Shown piece by piece: positions 20,762-31,648 of a DNA stretch of 64,000 nucleotides. The DNA comes from Plasmodiophora brassicae. Lineage: Eukaryota > Endomyxa: Phytomyxea > Phytomyxea > Plasmodiophorida. Under the pieces are notes generated by a model. That model was given only the letters and a program-made list of their open reading frames with translations. It was not told the origin of the DNA and made no database searches. A program made the translations under genes and the position numbers. Location: contig CP145417.1 in the NCBI GenBank assembly GCA_036867785.1, forward strand, positions 124,001-188,000, read 5' to 3'. Every line of letters starts with the position of its first letter. Position 1 is the first letter of the stretch.

Positions 20762-23086
20762 TCATCGCCGGGCAATGAAGCCATTGTCCGCAGCATTCTG
20801 CTGGAACTCATTGTGCAAGTCGACCAGGAATTCGTGGACGCTCGGCGATACGATGCGTTGGGCGGGCTCCGGTGCCGACATGTTGTGCGCTATCATCTCC
20901 AGGTGGCAAAGAACGTCGTCGAACTTGTGGGGAACGTCAGGGCGCCTCCACACCTCGTCCTGAGCACAGGACAGGAAATACGCCGCTGTACGACCCAGGC
21001 TCCACATGTCGGAGGCCGCCGAATAGACGCCGGCGTCCAGCGCTTCCGGCGCGATGTACCCTTGGGTACCGGCACCGGGTCGCATCTCCACGCCCGTCTG
21101 CGGGTCGTCCACACGGCACGCCAGATCGAAATCGGTCACCCGCCAACCTTGCACGGCGACGCTGTACATGATGTTGTTCGGGTTAATGTCGCGGTGGACA
21201 ATGCCGGCGCGAGATAACGTGCCGAGTGCGGCCAAGCCGTCGATAAAGAAGCGCACAAGCACCAAGCCAATGTCGTTAACTGACAACTGCCCGAAATCGA
21301 CGTCGTCGAGGCGCTCTTCAACAAGAACAACGCCGCCGCCGTTGCTGCGCGGCAAGGCGATGGACCCGAACAGGCGTGCGACGCCGTCGCCCTGCGAGTC
21401 CCGCATGAGCGCGGGCTCTTCGGCGGCGCTGCCCATCTTCTGTTTGACGGCGAGGTCATCGACGAGCGCGACAGACGCAGCTTGGCGAGTACGACCTGGT
21501 CCGTCGGAGCGTCCGCGTTTGCGCGGTGGACGACCAGAAGAACTCGTGCGCGGACTCCCTGATTTTTTCGCCGGCGTCCGCTGCGAATGCGGCCGCTTCG
21601 CCGTGGATGGCCGCGATGACGGTGGGGGGCCAAACGATGTCGGGTACGGAAACACGTCCTCGACGTCGCCATGCGACAGCATCGCGTGGTAGACACTGGC
21701 CTGACGACGCACGGCGTCGCAAAAGGAGGACAATGAGCGGAGCCGGTTCAGGACGTCGGCTTGTTGCGGCGCCGGATCAGGAGGGGGTCTTGTGCGAGCG
21801 ACTGCAGCGGCGGCCGATGCGACGCGATGCGCCAAATCCGTGAGGAACGCCTCATTGTCGCGGTCCAACGACTGCGGCGCCTCAATGTCGCTGTAGACAC
21901 CCTGGAGCTGCACTGCTTCATGCGAAGGCGTCCGTACGAAGGATCGCCAGGTCGGGTCGCAGCGAGCAACGAACGACACACGGCCCGCATCGTGGTCGTT
22001 ATCAAAAATCGGAATCATGACAACTGGCTGGAATTGAAACGCGCCGACAAGCAACCCGAACTGGCGCAAGCCGCTCCGTTCGCCGACAGGACGACGTCGA
22101 ACAGAACCGATGCGTGCAAGCAGCGTCACCGCCATCATGACGAGCAATTTGCGGAAATCCTTATGATCTTCTTCGTTCCCGACGGCGTGCGCCGATACTT
22201 CGACCAGAAGCAGAGGCAGCTGCCGTGCTCTGGCGACACGATCCTCATCGTTGTTATCCGGAGCCAGCATGCACGCGTAGTCAGCGAACTGTGGGGAGTA
22301 CCCCTCAATCACGCCGGCCATAGACAGCTCCAGCACCGACGTCAACAGCGGTTTGGTCAGCGGTCGCAGCAATGCGTTAAGGAGCCGGTCCCATAAGCGG
22401 CAGTGGAACTGCAGCTCTTGGCGCTCGCCGCTCAGGGTTGATTGCTGAAACTCGACGACGACACCGATGGCGACCTCCCGACAGTACCGGACGTACTGAT
22501 TCTTGATGATATCCCCACCGTTGTTGACGTCGAGCGACCGCTTGACCATGCGCGATGGGAACCAGTCTTCTTCTGGCAGCAACGCCATCATTGTGTCGCC
22601 GTCTCCTGAGACCTCGTTCTGCCAGACGATGCTCCCATACGCGTCACGGTTGAAGTTGGGAACCAGCTGCTGCAGCGCATAGTCTGAGACGACGCCAAAT
22701 TGCGACAGGGAATATGCCCGAGACAGGGACGCCAACGGGAACTTATTGCGCTGCATGGACGGCCTCAACTTGTTATACTCGTGGGCGGCGGTGTCGGACG
22801 CAGCGGCTGCCAGATCACCACGACGGTACTGCGGTGGCAAGGCAGGTATATCGGCAGCGGCCCGCAGTCGGTCGTTGTACATCTGAATTAGCATGTTGGC
22901 GTGCTGTTCGGACCGCCGATCAGCGGGCAAAACCGCCATCGCTGGAAGATACAGCCAAGTTTGGTCCATGTCGACGCGTTGGCATTCACGACCGAAGGCG
23001 ACGACCCGCATTAGTTCATCGATACACTCGTTGAGCCATGATGACGAGGAGGGCGACAGCGGTGCCGACGACGACGATGACGCCAT
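20762..23086 (-). CDS. FunK1-like protein kinase K, copy 2 (intact)
   Basis: An intronless frame of 774 codons from ATG at 23086. The C-terminal kinase domain shows LAVKQK (ATP-binding lysine about residue 548), a helix-C glutamate near 556, HRDINPNN (631-638; catalytic Asp 633, with Asn where most kinases have Lys), DFD instead of DFG (652-654) and APE (679-681). The HRD-I-x-x-x-N plus DFD combination is typical of the FunK1 family known from fungi. The long N-terminal region (1-480) is unrecognised; a PLLLVEVSAHA strand followed by HKDFRKL could belong to a nuclease-like fold, but that is speculation. A proline, serine and arginine-rich linker (about 490-540) with KRGR looks like a nuclear-localisation signal. 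Neighbouring host genes all have introns. Confidence 0.85.
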   Translation of the reverse strand: MASSSSSAPLSPSSSSWLNECIDELMRVVAFGRECQRVDMDQTWLYLPAMAVLPADRRSEQHANMLIQMYNDRLRAAADIPALPPQYRRGDLAAAASDTAAHEYNKLRPSMQRNKFPLASLSRAYSLSQFGVVSDYALQQLVPNFNRDAYGSIVWQNEVSGDGDTMMALLPEEDWFPSRMVKRSLDVNNGGDIIKNQYVRYCREVAIGVVVEFQQSTLSGERQELQFHCRLWDRLLNALLRPLTKPLLTSVLELSMAGVIEGYSPQFADYACMLAPDNNDEDRVARARQLPLLLVEVSAHAVGNEEDHKDFRKLLVMMAVTLLARIGSVRRRPVGERSGLRQFGLLVGAFQFQPVVMIPIFDNDHDAGRVSFVARCDPTWRSFVRTPSHEAVQLQGVYSDIEAPQSLDRDNEAFLTDLAHRVASAAAAVARTRPPPDPAPQQADVLNRLRSLSSFCDAVRRQASVYHAMLSHGDVEDVFPYPTSFGPPPSSRPSTAKRPHSQRTPAKKSGSPRTSSSGRPPRKRGRSDGPGRTRQAASVALVDDLAVKQKMGSAAEEPALMRDSQGDGVARLFGSIALPRSNGGGVVLVEERLDDVDFGQLSVNDIGLVLVRFFIDGLAALGTLSRAGIVHRDINPNNIMYSVAVQGWRVTDFDLACRVDDPQTGVEMRPGAGTQGYIAPEALDAGVYSAASDMWSLGRTAAYFLSCAQDEVWRRPDVPHKFDDVLCHLEMIAHNMSAPEPAQRIVSPSVHEFLVDLHNEFQQNAADNGFIARR

Positions 23087-24015
23087 TGATGATGATGATG
23101 CGTTGCGGAATGCGCAATGGCCAAGTCCGTGGAGCGAGCAGCGTCTCCGAGAACACGCGCGTTGTACGTGGCTCGCAAACTGACGGGACTATGGAAGACG
23201 TGGAGTCGGGTCTGGTCCCGAAATCACGCAACCCTGGATGACCTTACATGTCGCTCGGACGCTCCAGGAGCGGCCTCATTCGCTCCTCGTGCGTGCGCAG
23301 CACAGCGACCACCGAGGGCGACGCGCACGCGCAGAGTGTCCCGTCGTGCTGGCTCCAACAACATGTCGCTGCGATACGCCGACAATACCAGGGTCGGCTC
23401 ATTTCATGGCCGCCCGACATGCCGTTGTCTTCGACATCACACGGCAGGTCGTCCCTGACGACACCCCTGCCTGCACCTGGGTCGACGTCGCCGCCGACCA
23501 GTGACATTCCCCCAACAGACCCAATACGATCTCAACACGTCCTGCTGGACGCTTGACTTCGCGCGCGTCATCGAACTCATTAGCCGCATGTAACACGTCG
23601 CGTCAAGCACGGCTGGGGGGATGCCCTGCACCTCGCCGCCGGGTACGAATCGTCGCCTCAGGCACTGACCCAGGCCGTGTAACTCGTGCTGGACAGGGTA
23701 CGCCTGCTGTCGCCTGCCATCTCCCGTCCAGCATCAGCCGCAGCGGGGCAGCGGCGTCCTGCCTTGCCTGGCCGGGTCCAGCACCGCGCTGGCCTGATCC
23801 TCAGCGGAGGTGGCGACCTGGCCACCCGCTGGTCGCTGCGATCGGTTTGGTGCGCCCTGACCTGCACCATGCATCGATGTGTGTGCCGAACCACCAAGAG
23901 CGCCACTGAGGTCGCCGTCCGTCCGCCTGGCGAGCGTCGCTTGCCTGTCCTGCAGATCGTCCCGCAGACCAGCGGTGCCCAGCGCCTGTTGCCGCCGGTC
24001 GACATGCGAACGCGT
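23087..24015 (+). other. K upstream region, copy 2
   Basis: The sequence is homologous to 12039-12732, 33974-34900 and 48667-49590. The plus strand again has short coding-like segments (for example FMAARHAVVFDITRQ and YDLNTSCWTLDFARVIELI) separated by one-base indels between copies. The shared sequence ends abruptly near 24015, where it joins a kinase N-terminal fragment; in the third and fourth blocks it continues differently. That makes 24015/24016 a rearrangement breakpoint. Confidence 0.35.
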
Positions 24016-24222
24016 GCCTATGATGAACTTGACGGCGACCCGGTCACCGTTGCGCTTGTCGAACGCCGAGAAGACGATCCCGTAGGAGCCGTATCCGAGG
24101 ATCTCGATGGGCGGCCTGTACCAGGTGCGCACAACGATGTCCCGCTTCGTTGTCACCTGCCTGCTGGCGTCTCGCTCCCACTTCTCGAGTACCACCTGGT
24201 CAGGCGGCGACCGGAGCGCCAT
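24016..24222 (-). pseudogene. Protein kinase N-terminal fragment (CMGC/MAPK-like), truncated
   Basis: Starting at the ATG at 24222, 68 kinase residues are open: an N-terminal extension, the glycine-rich loop GYGSYGIV (43-50), and RVAVKFII with the ATP-binding lysine (about 65). The kinase sequence then meets K-upstream DNA at about 24016, so the C-lobe and catalytic residues are missing. It is a broken paralogue of the gene at the left window edge. Confidence 0.75.
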
Positions 24223-24390
24223 TCTCCTACTCCTATTTCAAAGTGGCGGTCGGCCGGTCGACGCCTGCCGTATCCAGGCACAGTCGGCCAAACGTGCGCG
24301 ACTGCAAGCTACCGTCAAACTGCGCCGCAGCGGCACTACTTTGGCCAGCTGTGTTTTGAGCATCCGACGGCGGAATCTGCAGCGCGCTGT

Positions 24391-25283
24391 TCAATGCAGG
24401 TCGTTGCGGACGATGGCCAATCCCATGTCGCCGAGTTCTTTCTCGAGGGCGGCGTGCTCGGCCTCGAGCAGGTCGCGAAGGTTGGCCCGTCGCACCAGCA
24501 GCAGTTCCTTGTTGGCGCAGGCGAGCTCGTCCTTGATCCAGGCCTTCCGGTTCGTTTCTTGCTTGTGGTGGTACGCCTTGTTGTTCCCTTGCCAGACGGC
24601 CCACGCGTCCAGCCGTCGCTGCCTAACGCGAGGGCGTTAACGTCCGTCGTTGCCGATCCCGTTGCGATCGGTCCACCGACAGTTGAACGCTCTGAGCCGC
24701 CTCTCGTAGGCGCGTGTCTTCGAGGATGCGCGCGTTGATGTTGGTTTGGTTTGGTTTGGTTTTATTTGTTTTTCGCGCTTTTTCTTTTTCACGCAGGCGC
24801 CTCGGTCTCGAGTCCGAGGATCGAAGGATCAGCAGCAGAACGCCAACATCCCCCGGCCTGGCAGTGCCGGCCCGTCACCTTTGTACTGGGTTCATCGCGC
24901 CTTGGACGATATCGGAACGGGACGTGATTCGCTCGGACTTGTCGACTGCACTCTTGTCGGACCTCTTTCGCCATACCGCCTATGCCGGGGAGCCGACATA
25001 CACTTGTTACGGGCCGTTCCTTTACCTCCCAGACGCTCAAGCGAGACCCCTAATAGCTCTGGCACTTTGGGCTGCCTGATCAGTAAACACCCCTTCAACA
25101 TTTACGGCTGTTGGTCACCGGGACTTTTTTGGGGGAGTTCGTGCCTCGAACTGGGGACCTTGCGGTCCCGCGACTGCTTGCTGACCTGTTGCTAGTACTC
25201 CTGACCAGCTAGGCCACTGGGGCAGCGCCCGCGTTGATGTTGGCGACCGACCCCGAGTTGTGCCTGCCTCCCGGAAGCGCCAT
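24391..25283 (-). pseudogene. CFAP141: CFAP141-like gene, copy 2, split by a SINE
   Basis: Exon 2 (24622-24391) is preserved and ends in the same residues (IVRNDLH) as the copy at 305-698. Exon 1 starts at 25283 but is interrupted by a SINE (24745-25229) flanked by a 14-bp target-site duplication, before the donor near 24680. Without removal of about 500 bp the first exon cannot be translated through, so this copy is probably inactive. Confidence 0.65.
24745..25229 (-). mobile_element. SINE copy S3, full-length, with target-site duplication
   Basis: This independent insertion defines the family. On the minus strand it starts GGGCGCTGCCCCAGTGG with an A box (TGGCCTAGCTGGTCA). A perfect six-bp hairpin with a GCAA loop (GGGACC-GCAA-GGTCCC) and a B box (CAGTTCGAGGC) follow about 60 nt on, then the common body and a tail of AAACC repeats. 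The 14-bp CGCGTTGATGTTGG occurs on both sides (24731-24744 and 25230-25243), the mark of LINE-type retroposition. It has one head unit, unlike S1. Confidence 0.8.
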
Positions 25284-25653
25284 GACGGCAGCGCCACAAT
25301 CGTCGATCGAACTGGTACGCTTGGGATCACCGATCGCAGGGCCCGAATTCTACGCTCGTGGCACGGCCGCCTGTGGGTCAGCGCCCTGATGTCGCCTATA
25401 GTACTCTCCTCCCGGGCGGACCGGGCCTCGTCGCTGTCGCCGGGGATGACGGGCACACGACGCCACCAGTGCCAGAACGCTGCTGTGACCTGCAAGAGCG
25501 GTGCTCGCAGGGCGAGCAGCGAGTGATGTATCAGACATTTCAGTTCGCGAGTTCGACAGCACGTTTCGCCATCTCGAGCGCTCCTTCGCGTGTCTTGTTG
25601 CCGCCAATGAAACCGGACATGTGGACGAACACACCGCCGGGTACGCCGGTCGC

Positions 25654-26725
25654 CTAGGACAGGTCGTCGTCACGTAGGCCACGCCAGGCGGCCGGCAGTG
25701 CCCGCCTGGACTCGAATGAGCCCGATTCGACGGGAACCGCCTGAACACGCCAGGAGGCGCCCGACGAGTCCTCGTACACGATGTAGAGGACCGGAGACGA
25801 AACGCCCATCGTCTCCTCCAATGTGTGCAGATGGTCTTTCCAGGGACAGAACTGGTTCAGGACCACGACCCGGCCGGACGGATCGTGCTTGAGCCGGTTC
25901 GCGAGCGCATCCGCAACAATCTGCCGCCCGGGCAGCCAGATGGTCGCCATCTCGCGGACGCGATCGGTGAGTTCGACGCCCACCATCTGCATGGCGGCGT
26001 GGAACCGTTTCAGTTGACCTTCGTCAGTAAACGCTTCGTTCCAGGGCGTGTTCAGACGGCCGACACGCGACGACAGGTCCGTGTTGATGGAATACAGGCG
26101 CGTGAGGCCGCCCGTGTACGACGGGTCGCTCGCACGGTACTGCTCCACGCCATTGTCAATACCGTCGAGTCCTTCGATGAATCCTGGCCGTACTTTAGCG
26201 TTAGAAATGTGGCAATAACATGCACGAGGATACGCTGCCTGTTCACCTGTGTAGATCTTCTGGAACAAGGTCTCCAGGTCGTCATCAGACAGTGCCACCG
26301 GCTTGGACAGAGAGCGAATGACATCCTTGCCGAAGTGCTTGTAGATAAGGCCGGCACTCGACAGTTTCGTCGTGTGCTTCGCGGAGAACGTCTCGAAGAA
26401 GCCTTTCTGGTGATGATCAAAGCGCAGTCGGTCCGGATCGTAGACCTGAGGAGACGTTCAACAAACCCCGATACGTCGAAATCTAGTCCAACCATGCGTA
26501 CGTCGCCGACGTCGACAATAATGGTCAGACGGTCCAGAACGTCGCGATCACGGGTGCGCGTGATCTCAGCGTCTTTGAACTGATCCAGCGTCTTCAGCAT
26601 GAAACACGCCAGAGCCTGTGCGGATCCCACGATTCAGGAAACGGAGGACCAAGCGCTCGCCGCCCCACCCATACCTCATCGCAGTGGAACGCGCCATTGT
26701 GCGTACCGATCGTGGCGGCCGACAT
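25654..26725 (-). pseudogene. MYG1: MYG1, copy 2, with premature stop
   Basis: Exons 26725-26675, 26615-26502, 26445-26247 and 26192-25654 parallel the intact gene at 968-2167, with the same phases and introns. The frame ends with LRDDDLS and a TAG at 25654, where copy 1 continues with KATGVPGGVFVHMSGFIGG to its normal end. The homologous 3' sequence remains to about 25538. The lost tail includes a conserved glycine-rich motif, so function is doubtful, although the DHH core is intact. Confidence 0.85.
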
Positions 26726-27031
26726 CACACCACCCTGACGACAGACCCGTTTCGCGGCCTGCATGAAGTGCGCGTCTTGGCATTCCGCAGTTGCGTGGCC
26801 CACACTCTCGTACCTGCAGCTTCGCGACTGGCGGCCAGGTGCCTCGCCGTAGCCCTTCGCGACGACAAAGGCGATATGCAGTTCACTGAGTCCTGTGCGT
26901 GAAGGCACGCGATACAACACCCGTAGTACTTACGAGGGGGCCGCCAGTCGTGTAACACGCTCACCACCGTGTTGGGCAGGTGTAGCAGAGCTGCGGACTT
27001 TTCCGATCAGGGTGCAGTCACGCAAATTGCA

Positions 27032-28122
27032 ATGTCGACGGCGATGGCGATTGACAGCCGGGCGGGATGGGATCAGGTGCGGGCGGCCTGCAAGGCAGAT
27101 GGCACGCCGCTCGTCGTCCTGTTCTACGCGACGTGGCACGAACCGTCCATGCAAATGCGCGTCGTCGTCGATGAACTTGGCGCCGAGCACCCGGCAATTC
27201 GCTGCGTCTCTGTACGGTTGCGCTGTCGTACTTCTACAACGGCGTCCGGATTGATTCCGAACTAGGTTGATGCCGATGCCGTTGCCGATGTCGCCAGTGG
27301 CCTACGTGTGCAGGCGGTCCCTACGGTGATCACGTTCCTTGGCGACGCCGAGACCGGACGCGTCGAGGGCGCGAACGTGCCGAACGTCGTTCAGCTCGTC
27401 AGCGATGCGTCCAGGCAATCGTCACCGGCGCCTGCTGCCTGTCAACCCAATACCGACTTTCAGCAGCTCGTACGGCGCTGTCGCATCATGCTGTTTATGA
27501 AAGGTTCGCCAGCGGCGCCGCAGTGCGGGTTCAGCCGGTCGATCGTCGACCTGCTGAACTCGAAACGCTGCCCGTATGGGCACTTTGATATCCTGAAGGA
27601 CGAAGACGTTCGTCAGGGACTGAAGACGTTCGCCAACTGGCAGACGTACCCGCAGCTCTGGGTCGATGGCCAGGTACGTCAGAGAGTCTGCGCTCGCAAG
27701 CCGCCTACAGGTTGCTGATCGGCTCTGACGACAGTTGATCGGCGGCCTGGACGTCGTCAGGGAAATGGATGCGGACGGCGACCTCGACGCGCTGCTGGGC
27801 GAGGCACCGGCCAAGTCGTTGGACGATCGTTTGAAATCGTTGATCACGTCGTCGCCGGTGATGCTGTTCATGAAAGGGTCGCCGACGGAGCCCCGATGCG
27901 GGTTCAGCAAGCGCATCGTGGACATCCTCACCGAGCGGCGCTGCCGCGTTCGGGCACTTTGACATTCTGCAGGACAACGACGTGCGCGAAGGCCTGAAGG
28001 CGTACTCGAACTGGCCGACCTACCCGCAACTGTACGTCAACGGCGCGCTCCTCGGCGGCCTCGACATCGTCACCGAGCTGGCCGACAGCGGCGAGCTCGA
28101 CGATGCGCTGTCTGCCGCATGA
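27032..28122 (+). pseudogene. GLRX3: GLRX3, copy 2, frameshifted in the second Grx domain
   Basis: Exons 27032-27211, 27266-27673 and 27735 onward match the gene at 2476-3561, with the same splice sites. In exon 3 one extra base near 27950 (TGCCGCG against TGCCCG) shifts the frame, and translation stops at 27962, soon after the second CGFS. The rest of the domain ([17 protein letters not shown]) persists in another frame to the old stop at 28122. A product with the Trx domain and the first complete Grx domain could still be made. Confidence 0.85.
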
Positions 28123-28237
28123 CCAAACGGGAATACATCACTCCAGGTCAGTGGGATACTACATAGATCGCCAACAGGTACCTGTGGGCGGTGCCTACCT
28201 ACGTGTGACAGCAGCGGGGCGAGAGTCTCTCCACATC

Positions 28238-30632
28238 ATGGCGGCCCCGGCCAAGTACGTCATCCCAGGTGCCATCGCCGAGGAGTCCAGCGACTGCGAG
28301 GAGAGCCACGATGACGTCGGGTTCGCTCTGCCGATGGCGTCGTCGTCGCCCCGGCAGGGCCATCACCCACGCCAGCGCCCGTCCATGTACGCCTTCTCGT
28401 ACCGGACCATGTTCCTGGCCTGCCTGGCCAGCAACGAGCCCGAGAAGGCGGTCGACATCGTCACGATCGCGCACGGCGCCGAATGGAACTTCCTGTACCA
28501 GGAGACGGGCCTGTCGCCGCTCTGTGCGGTCGTCGACCCGGCGGCATCGGAGCTCGACCCGCGCGCCATGCACGCCGTCGTCGATGCGCTCGTTGCACAC
28601 GGCGCCCGACTCGACTGGCCGCCGTCGTCACCGTCCCTGCAGGCGTCCCGATTCCACATTGCATTCGTCGCCGTACGCGCCTGCGTTCGAACGTGACCGC
28701 CACACGTCTCTGAGAACACTGCCAGGCGTCCTATGGGATCCGCGACGTCGTCGAACTCGTCCTGGACCTGGGGTACCCGGTCAACGCCACGTCGCCGGTC
28801 CCGGTGGACGACACGGCGCCGAACCTGTTCGCCACGCTGGCCCATGCGGCGGCCAGCTCCGGGTCCATCCAGTGCATCGGTACGTGTCGACATCGCTGAT
28901 GGTGGATCCCTCTGACCCGATCGCGGCACGGGCAGAGCTCCTGCTGCACCGGGGCGCCGACTTCACCGCCGCCGACGGGTACGGCCGGACGCCATTGCAC
29001 ACGATGCTGTACACGGCGCCGGACGACTCGATCGGCGACGTCCTGCTGCAGTGCGGGAACGACGCGTTCCAGGTGGACCACCTGGGGAACTCGGCGTTCG
29101 CCATGGCCGTTGCCGTCTGCCCCGACCTGGCGCGGTCCATGCTGACGGCGCGCAGCGTGTACCAGAAGCAGGCGGGGTCGGGGGCCATCTGGAAGCACGA
29201 CTTCCGGCGCCTGTTCGTCGACGAGACGGCGCAGCCGCTCACGTTCCGCGTGTTTGGCGAAGCGACGTCCAGGACAGGCGCTGCTGTCCAGCCGGTGCCC
29301 TCGGCAAGCGCCGTCGTGACCCCTCCCGGGCAGCGCCTGTCCGCCCTGGCGCTGATCCTGCGTCACGACCAGAAGGACCTACTGTCGACGCCCATCGTCA
29401 AGTCGTACCTGCACGAGGGATGGTGCGTTGTCGCCCGCCGGATCTGGGTCACCGAGGTCGTCGAGTACACCGTCTTCGTGCTCAGCTTCCTCGCGCAGTG
29501 CCACACGTGGCCCACCGTTGCCGACCTGGCCGCCGGCGCCGCCCTCCAGTGGTACTCGTACGTCCTGTACTTCCTCAGTAAGGCGTCGTGGCCCGGCCCC
29601 CCGGCGATCCCATCGTGGCTGACGCGTCTGCACAGTCCTGCTCCTGTCGGCGCGATCGAACAGCAGGACGGCGCGCACCGTGCTGGTGTTGGGCCTGCGA
29701 ACCTGGATCCGATCGATCTGGAACGTCGCCGCCCTGCTGCTGCAGTCGTCCCTGGCGTTCATCCTGATCGCCCAGCTGGTCGTCATCTGCGGCTGGGCGT
29801 CGGCCTGGACCGCCTATTGGGTGAACGCCACCGCCGTCGTGCAGGTCCTGTTCGGCGTCCGGTTCCTGCGGTTCGCCTGCGTCCCGAAGATGACGGGCGC
29901 GCTGGTCGCCATGGTCGTCATCATGTTGGACGACGTCGCCCGGTTCTTCGCCTTCTTCCTGGCGTTCTACGTGCCGTTCACGAACGCCTATAACTATCTG
30001 CTCTTCCGGGAGAACGTTACCATCGAGTATCACAACGTGGCCATGCTGCTCTTCCGATGGATATTTGGAGGTCGGGCGTCAACGCTGCGCTGTGGGTATC
30101 GTTGACGCTCATTGCGTCTACGTAGGCGCCGATTACTCCATATTCAAGGACAACCTAGCGCCCGGCAATGTCGACATGGCGCAGTCCATGTTCATCCTGT
30201 ACCTGGTCACCGTTGTCATCGTCCTGATCAATATCCTGGTCGGTGCCGGTCGGCCGTGCGTGCCTGTTGCGCTGACCGACCGCGATGGCGCAGGCCGCTC
30301 TGCTGACCAACACGTTCAACGCGGTCGTCGAGTCGTCCGACCTCGAGTACATGAAGGCGTTCGCTAGTGCGTTCCTGGAGCTGTCCTGCCTCGCGCCGCG
30401 AACATCGATCGGCCTGTTCCATCGGCACCTGCTGGACAGCAACCTGAAGCCGATCTTCGCCGACAAGCCCAGCGCCGGCGAATCGAACTGGGCGCGCCTC
30501 GTCAAGTCGCGCCTGGACCGGATGCTCTCCCAGCAGAGCGAGCTCGCATCGTCCGTCAAGCAACTTCGTATGCGGGGCCATGCCCAGGGTAGCCGGACGC
30601 CCAGCCTGGACAAGTCGTCCACCGTTATATAA
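28238..30632 (+). CDS. Ankyrin-repeat TRP-like cation channel, copy 3 (intact)
   Basis: Six exons (28238-28672, 28726-28879, 28936-29577, 29636-30070, 30126-30238, 30294-30632) keep frame and encode 705 residues. The layout equals copy 1: ankyrin repeats, six transmembrane stretches, a short pore-like segment after TNAYNYLLFRENVTIEY, and ALLTNTF after the last helix. Compared with copy 1 there is a 7-residue shorter linker before the membrane region and a one-residue insertion in the pore-side loop. The stop at 30632 (after SSTVI) probably marks the native C-terminus. It lies 116 bp after the GLRX3 copy 2 remnant on the same strand. Confidence 0.87.
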
Positions 30633-30891
30633 CAAGCAAATGCTTCCGGCGTACCCAATTGCAGGGCCCTCTGGTGCGGACGTCTGGCTCGTGGGTCGTT
30701 TCACAGGTGGCAGGCAGCAGCCGTCGGTGTCCAAATATGTAAGGGGGCGTCCTGGCTTCGTCCGAACGGCGAACCCGGGACACATCATGAGTCGTGTGCT
30801 CGTGTCGTGCGGTTTCCGATGTCTGAGGAAGGTGTCCCAAGTGTCAGGGGTTACAGCCCCTCTTCAGTGAACGGAGGGGAGGGGGGAGGGG

Positions 30892-31447
30892 GCTGCCCCA
30901 GTGACCTGGTTGGTCAAGCGAGCAGTCGTGGAACCGCAAGGTCCACAGTTCGAGGCACGAACTCTCTATGGAAATTCGTGGAGCAAGCAGTGACCTGGTT
31001 GGTCAAGCAAGCAGTCGTGGAACCGCAAGGTCCACAGTTCGAGGCACGAACTCTCCAAAAAAAATGTCCGGTACCCAACAGCCGCGAGTGTTGAAGGGGT
31101 GATCTACTGATCAGGCAGCCCAAAGTGCCAGAGCAATAAGGGTCTCGATTGAGCGTCTGGGGAGGTAAACGAACGGCCCGCAACTCAAGGTATGTCGGCA
31201 TCCCGGATCCCGGCATAGACGGTATGGCGACGAAGTTCGACAACGTGCAGTTGACAAGTCCGAGCGAATCACGTCCCGTTCCGATATCGTCCAGGCGCGA
31301 AGAACCCAGTACAAAGATGATGGGCCGCCACTGCCAGGCCGGGGGACGTTGGCGTTCTGCTGGCTGAACCTTCGGTCCTCGGACATGAGACCGAGTCGCC
31401 TGCGTGAAAAGCGCGAAGCACAAATAAACTAAACTAACTAAACTAAC
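30892..31447 (+). mobile_element. SINE copy S4 (duplicated head)
   Basis: It begins GCTGCCCCAGTGACC next to a G-rich tract and has two head units with the GCAA hairpin and AGTTCGAGGC. The common body and an AAACTAA-type tail follow. It has the same relative position as S1, between channel and K, so it was copied by segmental duplication. Confidence 0.7.
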
Positions 31448-31648
31448 TCGGACGTTTTGGCGTGCCTCACAGTGCACAAAGCAGAGAGTCTGTACCGTCA
31501 CACGATCTATCCACGCCCACAAGGGGCCATTGTTCCGCGTGACATGCGACCGGACGGGAAGACGGATTGTTGTATCGAACTGAAAAGCCCGAGAGAGTGG
31601 CGGCCTGACGATGACGACAAGCGATGGTGTGCGGGTGACCGAGGAGAA

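Noticed and set aside
25141-25229. Possible functional tRNA gene
   Set aside because: A and B boxes and a hairpin are present, but no cloverleaf with acceptor stem and anticodon arm can be drawn, and the unit is repeated as the head of a SINE.
28269-29993. 574-codon plus-strand frame over channel copy 3
   Set aside because: It is a mix of Arg/Pro/Ser-rich out-of-frame translation and one true exon. The six-exon channel model with conserved phases accounts for it.
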